From NCBI GenBank assembly GCA_013820755.1, contig JACDHZ010000009.1:1-33080 (forward strand): DNA of 33,080 nucleotides, read 5' to 3'. A program made the position numbers and the translations under genes. Source of the stretch: Chthoniobacterales bacterium. Its GTDB lineage: Bacteria > Verrucomicrobiota > Verrucomicrobiia > Chthoniobacterales > UBA10450. The notes beneath the pieces were generated by a model. The model was not told the origin of the DNA. It worked only from the letters and a program-made list of their open reading frames with translations, and searched no databases. Below, piece after piece: positions 27,399 through 33,080 of this stretch (positions are counted from its first letter, which is position 1; the number at the start of each line of letters is the position of its first letter).

Positions 27399-28046
27399 AT
27401 GCAGGGTCCTCTCCTCTATCAGCCTCAGCCGCGCTGGCAAGTGGTCGCGGCGATCGGTGCAGCGTTGGCAATTCACGCTGCCGCGGTTGGTATAGCGGCT
27501 CTAAAGCCCGTCCCGCCGGAGGTTGATCTCTCCATGATCCCTGAAGCAGTTATCGAAATGACGATGGAGACCCCGACGGTGGAGCCGACTCCTCCCCCGG
27601 AGGAGCCTGAGCCCGAGCCCGAGCCCGACGCGCCGCCAGAACCCATGGATACGCCGGAGTTCGTGGAGGAAAAACCGACTCCACCGCCGAAACCGAAGAC
27701 AAACACTCCGCCGAAGCCGGTTGCGCCAATCACGCGACCTGTCACCGGAGTTCCGGGGCCGAAACCTACCGGGCCAGCGCCTACGGGAAAAGCGGCGATG
27801 GTATACAAGCCGAACATCCAATATCCGTATGAAGCGCGCCGGCAAAAGGCGACTGGCAGCGGTGTGGTGCTCGTGTCCGTAAGCCCAAGTGGCAGTGTTA
27901 CATCTGCTTCGATGGCATCGAGCACTGGAAACCCAATTTTGGACAACGCGAGCGTCACGGCATTGCGATCAGCTCGGTTCAAGCCTGGAACTGCGCCGCA
28001 GGTGAGAATCCCGATCACTTGGACGCTAACCGGCGCGAGTCTTTAA
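27399..28046 (+). CDS. tonB: TonB-family protein
   Basis: Energy transducer that couples the ExbB/ExbD proton channel to outer-membrane receptors. ATG 27399 gives 215 residues; the longer track start overlaps the exbD end. The N-terminal helix is RWQVVAAIGAALAIHAAAVG. A Pro/Glu/Lys-rich spacer (PPPEEPEPEPEPDAPPEP, later PTPPPKPKTNTPPKP) follows. The C-terminal TonB domain starts IQYPYEARRQKATGSGVVLV and includes NASVTALRSARFKPGTAPQV. It sits between two exbD genes, so it probably works with both. Confidence 0.92.
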   Translation: MQGPLLYQPQPRWQVVAAIGAALAIHAAAVGIAALKPVPPEVDLSMIPEAVIEMTMETPTVEPTPPPEEPEPEPEPDAPPEPMDTPEFVEEKPTPPPKPKTNTPPKPVAPITRPVTGVPGPKPTGPAPTGKAAMVYKPNIQYPYEARRQKATGSGVVLVSVSPSGSVTSASMASSTGNPILDNASVTALRSARFKPGTAPQVRIPITWTLTGASL

Positions 28047-28076
28047 AAACTGTCGGTTAGTTACCTGAAGTAACGT

Positions 28077-28523
28077 ATGAGAATGCGCTCCCCCATCCCG
28101 AAGAAGCACGCGCGGATCGAGATCATCCCGTTGATCGACATCATGTTCTTCCTTCTCGCGAGTTTTATGATGGTGAGCTTGAGCCAAACGCACATGAAGG
28201 GCATTGGTGTGAATCTCCCGTCAGCAGTGGCCGCGCCGCCTGACCCGAGCCAGAAGGACTTCACATCACTGCGCGTCAGCGAAGGCGGACTCACATACAT
28301 CGACAACAACCTGGTGGACGATGACCAGGTCCTGCCACGCCTGTATCAGCTGTCGCAGGGAAATCCGAATGCGAAGGTCTCAATCAGCGCAGAGCAGATG
28401 GCCGCGCATGGCGATGTGATTACATTGCTGGATCGCGTGCGTTCCGCAGGGATCACAAAGATCGGGTACCAGGTGAAAACCGCGTCCGTGCAGGGTGCTG
28501 GCGGTGCTCCGCCTCCACCATAG
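28077..28523 (+). CDS. exbD: ExbD/TolR-family protein 2
   Basis: Second ExbD of the operon, 148 residues, 30 bases after tonB. The N-terminal part PIPKKHARIEIIPLIDIMFF and the membrane helix match ExbD 1 almost residue for residue. The periplasmic part has diverged (DPSQKDFTSLRVSEGGLTYI, LPRLYQLSQGNPNAKVSISA), with a short Gly/Pro tail ending GGAPPPP. It could form mixed pairs with ExbD 1 in the same channel. It is the last gene of the cluster; no clear terminator is seen in the 44 bases before the convergent gene. Confidence 0.92.
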   Translation: MRMRSPIPKKHARIEIIPLIDIMFFLLASFMMVSLSQTHMKGIGVNLPSAVAAPPDPSQKDFTSLRVSEGGLTYIDNNLVDDDQVLPRLYQLSQGNPNAKVSISAEQMAAHGDVITLLDRVRSAGITKIGYQVKTASVQGAGGAPPPP

Positions 28524-28567
28524 AGCGCGGCGCAACTCGACGCGGCTCAAGACTTCTGGTCGACGCG

Positions 28568-29149
28568 CTAAAGGTGCTCGCGCAACGCGCCGATCGCTCG
28601 TGCGCGGTGGCTGATCCTGTTCTTCGTTTCTGCTGACAGCTCAGCAAACGACTGGTCGAACCCTTCGGGGACAAATACAGGGTCATACCCGAAACCTCCG
28701 TCGCCCTTTGGCGTGCTCATAATACTGCCGTCGACTGTACCCGCGACCGTCGCGATCGGGTTTCCGCCCTGCGCGAGCACGATGGCACAGTAGAAGCGGG
28801 CTTCGGCACCCGAAGGAGTGCCTGCGCGTCGGAGTTCCCTCAACAGTTTTGCAACGTTCTCCGCGTCAATCGCGTTTTCGCCAGCATATCGAGCCGAACG
28901 AATTCCCGGCGCACCGCCGAGGGACTCGACCTCCAGACCCGAATCATCTGCAACGACAAGTAAATCGGTCAGGCGCGACGCAGCGATTGCTTTCAACAGT
29001 GCGTTCTCCTCAAACGTCGCGCCCGTTTCTCCAACTTCGACGGTGTTAGTCAGCGAGAGGAGATCAGCGACGGTATAGTCGCCGCCAAGAATCTGCGCAA
29101 ACTCTGCTGTCTTACGCGGATTCCGCGTCGCCAGGAGGAGCTCCACCAC
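28568..29149 (-). CDS. rdgB: RdgB/HAM1-type non-canonical purine NTP pyrophosphatase
   Basis: Removes ITP, dITP and XTP from the nucleotide pool, keeping deaminated purines out of nucleic acids. It has 193 residues, normal for the family. Motifs are LLATRNPRKTAEF, ATFEENALLKA, VVADDSGLEVESLGGAPGIR, DGGFGYDPVFVPEG and the C-terminal ISHRARAIGALR. The start is GTG (two in a row at 29149 and 29146). Divergent from leuS with 86 bases between. Confidence 0.95.
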   Translation of the reverse strand: MVELLLATRNPRKTAEFAQILGGDYTVADLLSLTNTVEVGETGATFEENALLKAIAASRLTDLLVVADDSGLEVESLGGAPGIRSARYAGENAIDAENVAKLLRELRRAGTPSGAEARFYCAIVLAQGGNPIATVAGTVDGSIMSTPKGDGGFGYDPVFVPEGFDQSFAELSAETKNRISHRARAIGALREHL

Positions 29150-29235
29150 GACTGACGGTGTAACGACCGTGCATGAAATTCCAGCCGCATCCGCGACAAT
29201 CGTCTGAATCCTGTTAATTCTGTCTGTCTCCCGTC

Positions 29236-31821
29236 ATGTCCGAGCGCCGCAAGCCATACCCGTTCCACGAAATCGAGCCGAAGTGGCAGCAAGTATGGGA
29301 GAGGGACGGCTCATTCCATGCGCCGAATCCCGGCAATTCCGCGTTCGATCCGGGAAAACCGAAGTTCTACATCCTCGACATGTTTCCCTACCCGAGCGGC
29401 ACGGGGTTGCACGTCGGCCATCCCGAAGGCTACACCGCCACTGACATCGTCGCGCGCTACAAGCGAATGTGCGGCTTCAACGTCCTGCATCCGATGGGCT
29501 GGGATGCATTTGGTTTGCCGGCGGAGCAGTATGCAATCAAAAGCGGCCAACACCCGGCGATCACCACCGGCGAGAACATCGCTAAGTTCAAGAGCCAGCT
29601 GAAACGCATTGGGTTTTCCTACGATTGGAGCCGGGAGATCAACACGACCGACAAAGGTTACTTCCGGTGGACGCAGTGGATATTCCTGCAGATTTACCAT
29701 TCGTGGTTCAATCCGGAGACGCAGCGGGCGGAGCCAATTTCTACGTATCGCGGCACTGATGCCGACAACGTGCGACTCGCATATGTCGCCGAAGTGCCAG
29801 TAAATTGGTGCGCCGAGCTTGGGACGGTACTGGCGAATGAGGAGGTGATCGAAGGAAGGAGCGAGGTCGGCGGATTCCCGGTTGTGCGCCGGCCGATGCG
29901 GCAATGGATGCTGCGGATTACCGCGTTCGCTGAGCGGTTGCTGGATGAGCTGGAGGGGCTCGATTGGCCGGATTCGATCAAGGCACTTCAGCGGAACTGG
30001 ATCGGTCGGAGCCAAGGCGCCGAGGTGGAGTTCCCAATCGTCGGGACAGCGGGCACGGGCATTCGCGTTTTCACCACGCGGCCCGATACGCTCTATGGTG
30101 CCACGTACATGGTGCTCGCGCCGGAGAACCCGCTGGTGGATGCGCTCACCACCGGCGAACAGCGCGACGCGGTAAACAGCTATCGGGTTGAGATCGGATC
30201 AAAATCCGACCTGGAGCGGACAGAGTTGGCGAAGGACAAGACTGGTGTTTCTACGGGTGCGTTCGCAATCAACCCCGTCAACGAGCAACGGATCCCAATC
30301 TGGATCGCCGATTACGTGCTGATGAGCTACGGCACAGGCGCGATCATGGCAGTGCCGGCGCACGACGAGCGGGACTTCGAGTTTGCGCAGAAATACGCGC
30401 TGCCGATCCGTGAAGTGGTGGCGGACGCGCCGCGTGCTAGGAATGGCGGTGAGGCGCCCTGCAGCCTGCCCCCGCTTGTCTGTACGACAGGTGAAGGTTT
30501 CGCAGTGAACTCGCCGCTCATCGATGGTTTGCCCTCGCCGGCTGCGAAGCGACAAATCACTGAATGGCTCGAGGAGCGTGGGCTCGGCCGTCGCATGATC
30601 AATTACAAGCTCCGCGATTGGCTTTTCTCGCGGCAGCGATATTGGGGCGAGCCGTTTCCGATCGTCTGGCGCGACGGCAAACATGAAGCCCTGCCGGAAT
30701 CCGAGCTGCCGCTGGAGCCGCCGCCGCTCGACGATTTCAAGCCGACCGGCACCGGCGAGCCGCCGCTCGCGAAAGCGAAGGATTGGATCCACTACTCGGA
30801 AGGAGCGATGCGTGAGACGAACACCATGCCGCAATGGGCAGGCTCGTGCTGGTACTACCTGCGGTTTTGCGATCCGACGAACAACCAGTGTTTCGTCGGC
30901 GAGGAGGCGGAACGGTATTGGATGGGTGGCCCCAGGCCGGGCGGCGTCGACTTGTACGTCGGCGGTACGGAGCACGCCGTGCTCCACCTGCTCTACGCAC
31001 GGTTCTGGCACAAGGTGCTGTTCGATCTAGGCTACCTTTCGAAGCCGGAGCCGTTCCAGCGGCTGGTGAATCAAGGAATCATCCTCGGCGAAGACGGCCA
31101 GAAAATGTCGAAAAGCCGCGGGAACGTGGTGAACCCCGATGACGTGATCGACGAACACGGAGCCGATGCGTTCCGCTGCTATGAGATGTTCATGGGACCG
31201 CTGGAGCAGATGAAGCCGTGGAGCATGAATGGCGTGGAAGGCGTCTCGCGCTTTCTGGCGCGCGTGTGGCGGCTGATGATGGAGGAAAACCAGGCGGGCA
31301 AATGGGTTTTGTCGGCCGCCGTAGCGCACGCGCCCGCCGAGAAGGCGCAGCTGAAAGTGCTGCACGCCACGATCAAAAAAGTTGGCGAAGACATCGAGAC
31401 GCTTTCGTTCAACACCGCGATCTCCCAGATGATGATTCTGGTGAATTCCCTCACGATCGCGCCGGTGCGCTCTCTGGCAGCGCTCCGAACGTTGCTCGTC
31501 CTCCTAAACCCTTTCGCGCCGCACGTGACCTCCGAGTTGTGGGAGACACTGGAGCAGAAGTTTGGCAGCGGCACGGGCGATATTGCCGCTCAAACCTGGC
31601 CGAGCTACGACGAACAGATGCTGATCGAGGATGAAGTCACGGTTGTCATCCAGGTGAACGGGAAGGTCCGTGACAAGATCATCGTGCCAATGGATGCGCC
31701 TGCTCAGGAAGTTGAAAAGGTGGCCCTCGAGAGTGCGAAGGTGAAGGAGGCAATCGCCGGTAAAACCGTTCGCAAGGTAGTGGTTGTGCCAAAAAAGCTT
31801 GTGAACGTGGTCGCGAACTGA
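29236..31821 (+). CDS. leuS: Leucyl-tRNA synthetase
   Basis: Charges tRNA-Leu. It has 861 residues, as expected for bacterial LeuRS. The class I signatures are [20 protein letters not shown] (HIGH region) and [20 protein letters not shown] (KMSKS). The editing domain has [20 protein letters not shown] and [16 protein letters not shown]. The C-terminal tRNA-binding end is [20 protein letters not shown]. mscL starts 13 bases downstream, so they may share a transcript. Confidence 0.98.
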   Translation: MSERRKPYPFHEIEPKWQQVWERDGSFHAPNPGNSAFDPGKPKFYILDMFPYPSGTGLHVGHPEGYTATDIVARYKRMCGFNVLHPMGWDAFGLPAEQYAIKSGQHPAITTGENIAKFKSQLKRIGFSYDWSREINTTDKGYFRWTQWIFLQIYHSWFNPETQRAEPISTYRGTDADNVRLAYVAEVPVNWCAELGTVLANEEVIEGRSEVGGFPVVRRPMRQWMLRITAFAERLLDELEGLDWPDSIKALQRNWIGRSQGAEVEFPIVGTAGTGIRVFTTRPDTLYGATYMVLAPENPLVDALTTGEQRDAVNSYRVEIGSKSDLERTELAKDKTGVSTGAFAINPVNEQRIPIWIADYVLMSYGTGAIMAVPAHDERDFEFAQKYALPIREVVADAPRARNGGEAPCSLPPLVCTTGEGFAVNSPLIDGLPSPAAKRQITEWLEERGLGRRMINYKLRDWLFSRQRYWGEPFPIVWRDGKHEALPESELPLEPPPLDDFKPTGTGEPPLAKAKDWIHYSEGAMRETNTMPQWAGSCWYYLRFCDPTNNQCFVGEEAERYWMGGPRPGGVDLYVGGTEHAVLHLLYARFWHKVLFDLGYLSKPEPFQRLVNQGIILGEDGQKMSKSRGNVVNPDDVIDEHGADAFRCYEMFMGPLEQMKPWSMNGVEGVSRFLARVWRLMMEENQAGKWVLSAAVAHAPAEKAQLKVLHATIKKVGEDIETLSFNTAISQMMILVNSLTIAPVRSLAALRTLLVLLNPFAPHVTSELWETLEQKFGSGTGDIAAQTWPSYDEQMLIEDEVTVVIQVNGKVRDKIIVPMDAPAQEVEKVALESAKVKEAIAGKTVRKVVVVPKKLVNVVAN

Positions 31822-31833
31822 GTTTGCTTTAAC

Positions 31834-32292
31834 ATGTTCAAAGAGTTCAAAGAATTCGCCGTAAAAGGAAACGCGCTCGATCTCGCGATCGGCGTGATTA
31901 TCGGTGCGGCGTTTGGCTCGATCGTCACATCCTTGGTTAAGGATATCCTGATGCCTCCCATAGGACTGCTCACTGGCGGACTGGATTTTTCGAATAAATT
32001 CCTTGTCCTCAAAGGCGCTACAAACGGCGCGATGTTTGCGACTCCGGCGGACGCGGTCAAGGCAGGGGCAATCACATGGAACTACGGCAATTTCGTCAGC
32101 TCGATCATCAACTTCCTTATCGTCGCGTTTTGCGTGTTTGTGCTCGTCCGCGCGATCAATAAGATGAAAAGACCGGCACTAACCACCGCTCCGGTCTCGA
32201 AGGATTGCCCATTCTGCCAGATGACCGTTCCGATCAAGGCAGCGCGTTGCCCGCATTGCACATCAGAGATCGCCGGTAGCGTTCGCGCGTAG
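31834..32292 (+). CDS. mscL: Large-conductance mechanosensitive channel with C-terminal zinc ribbon
   Basis: Tension-gated channel that releases solutes on osmotic downshock. The N-terminal helix and TM1 are typical: [42 protein letters not shown]2 is [20 protein letters not shown]. At 152 residues it is about 15 longer than E. coli MscL, and the usual C-terminal helical bundle is replaced by a CPFC-x9-CPHC zinc-ribbon motif ([18 protein letters not shown]). The role of such a cytosolic ribbon is not known to me; it could gate assembly or respond to metal or redox state. Confidence 0.93.
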   Translation: MFKEFKEFAVKGNALDLAIGVIIGAAFGSIVTSLVKDILMPPIGLLTGGLDFSNKFLVLKGATNGAMFATPADAVKAGAITWNYGNFVSSIINFLIVAFCVFVLVRAINKMKRPALTTAPVSKDCPFCQMTVPIKAARCPHCTSEIAGSVRA

Positions 32293-32309
32293 AGCGGCGC
32301 CTGCGTTCC

Positions 32310-32966
32310 CTACACGGGAGCGGCAACTGTTTCAGCTAATCGGAGGATGCGTGTCGGGGTGCAGAGCCACATCCGGCTTTGCACCTCCGCTTTCCACGTC
32401 GCGCCAGTGGCCCACGGGGAGAACGCCGGCATAATCCAGCAGCGATCCTGCTGGACGAATGCCGGCAGCTTCAGCCGCAGGCCGGCACCGTCTGTGATGG
32501 TGCCGGAAGGGTGATGATGCCCGATGACTTGTGTCCGGCCCGTTGCGTCTGCCTCGCAATGTCCGTGATGAAAATGAAACCCGTCGCTCTGCCAAGAGTC
32601 CAGCATCGGGATGGTCCCGAGAAGCTGGCGGTCGTGATTGCCAGCCAGAAGGATCACCTCTATCTCGACCCTGAGCCGCATGACAAGCTCCCGCGCCTCG
32701 GGCGCAGCAGCTCGGTCATGTACCAGATCGCCCAGAATCACGAGCCGTCGCGGCTCATAGTCCGCCAGCAACGCCATCAGCCTTTCTTCAATCGAGTTCA
32801 TCCCCCACATCGGCATCAGCCGACCGGCGGCGCGCTGGCTGATCTCGTAACCGAAGTGCAGGTCCGCGACGGCAAGCCAGCGTTGCTCTTCGTTGAAAAG
32901 CGCCAGCCGGCCATCGAGCAAAACGTGGTCCGCGATGGTGACTTGGCTGGAGTTTAGAGAGGGCAT
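32310..32966 (-). CDS. pdeM: PdeM-like calcineurin-type metallophosphoesterase
   Basis: Phosphoesterase or nuclease of the YkuE/PdeM group, often encoded with DNA ligase and a Lhr-type helicase. It has 218 residues with the family metal motifs in order: VADLHFGYE (DxH), VILGDLVHD (GDxxHD), LLAGNHDR (GNHD), HFHHGH and IGHHHPSG. No ligase or helicase gene is seen in the window, so the 'ligase-associated' link is by family only. It is convergent with mscL and ends 17 bases from it. Confidence 0.85.
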   Translation of the reverse strand: MPSLNSSQVTIADHVLLDGRLALFNEEQRWLAVADLHFGYEISQRAAGRLMPMWGMNSIEERLMALLADYEPRRLVILGDLVHDRAAAPEARELVMRLRVEIEVILLAGNHDRQLLGTIPMLDSWQSDGFHFHHGHCEADATGRTQVIGHHHPSGTITDGAGLRLKLPAFVQQDRCWIMPAFSPWATGATWKAEVQSRMWLCTPTRILRLAETVAAPV

Positions 32967-33036
32967 ATCGCGTCGGCGCCGCGGAAATTATCGCTTGCCA
33001 CTCCCTACCGCAATCGCTAATGAGGCTGCTTCCTAA

Positions 33037-33080
33037 ATGGCAAAGGTTCTGAGACTTACAGCAATTGGCATGGCTGCCGC
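33037..33080 (+). CDS. Possible 5' end of a gene running off the window
   Basis: ATG 33037 opens MAKVLRLTAIGMAA and stays open to the last base. The start resembles a short basic then hydrophobic signal peptide. It is divergent from pdeM with 70 bases between. Only 14 codons are visible, so this is a weak call. Confidence 0.25.
   Translation, partial: MAKVLRLTAIGMAA

Overview
The window is 33 kb of GC-rich bacterial chromosome. Gene content suggests a free-living Gram-negative bacterium: lspA, an ExbB/ExbD/TonB set, mscL, glycogen-synthase-like and lipid-sugar enzymes. The mix (GxxExxY protein, PIG-V-like mannosyltransferase, proline-rich ExbB operon with two exbD genes, MscL with a zinc ribbon) reminds me of soil Verrucomicrobiota. 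That placement is an inference; no 16S gene lies in the window and I could not run a search. I see no rRNA, tRNA or CRISPR.

Layout. (1) 1-8.6 kb, housekeeping and envelope: the tail of a membrane glycosyltransferase overlapping lspA, a cation/proton antiporter, a CCA-adding enzyme, a glycogen-synthase-like protein with an altered nucleotide-binding loop, a GIY-YIG-like protein, a tiny ribosomal protein S5 gene fragment, and a membrane mannosyltransferase next to an FAD oxidoreductase, closed by a strong terminator. (2) 8.7-12.9 kb, minus strand: threonine ammonia-lyase followed 15 bases later by full-length glycine decarboxylase. (3) 12.9-18.5 kb, a graveyard of accessory genes: two diverged copies of one protein tail, each interrupted at the same point by a ~70-base element whose core occurs a third time nearby; a DUF4258/DUF2283 toxin-antitoxin-like pair between those tails; then a decayed cassette of DNA methyltransferase, GHKL ATPase and a third protein; then a membrane protein with an in-frame TGA coupled to a small HTH regulator. 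(4) 18.5-22.7 kb, the SAM cycle: metK and ahcY on the minus strand with a GxxExxY gene between them, which sits in a 439-base cassette bounded by near-perfect 26-base inverted repeats. A divergent ArsR-methyltransferase fusion adjoins metK. (5) 22.7-25.7 kb: a gene-poor stretch, a frameshifted DUF4410 gene, a 5'-truncated TPR gene and a phosphodiester glycosidase. (6) 25.9-28.5 kb: exbB-exbD-tonB-exbD. (7) 28.5-33 kb: RdgB-type pyrophosphatase, leuS, mscL and a PdeM-type phosphoesterase.

How they fit together: metK makes SAM, methyltransferases such as the ArsR fusion use it, and ahcY clears the SAH produced, so regions 4 and its neighbour form one functional unit. The ExbB/ExbD/TonB genes form an energy-transducing complex for outer-membrane transport. 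The accessory island between ilvA and ahcY looks like an insertion hotspot where defence-type and toxin-antitoxin genes have landed and decayed.

The most unusual signals are the inverted-repeat-bounded GxxExxY cassette, and the mini-element that is far better conserved than the paralogous coding tails it interrupts.
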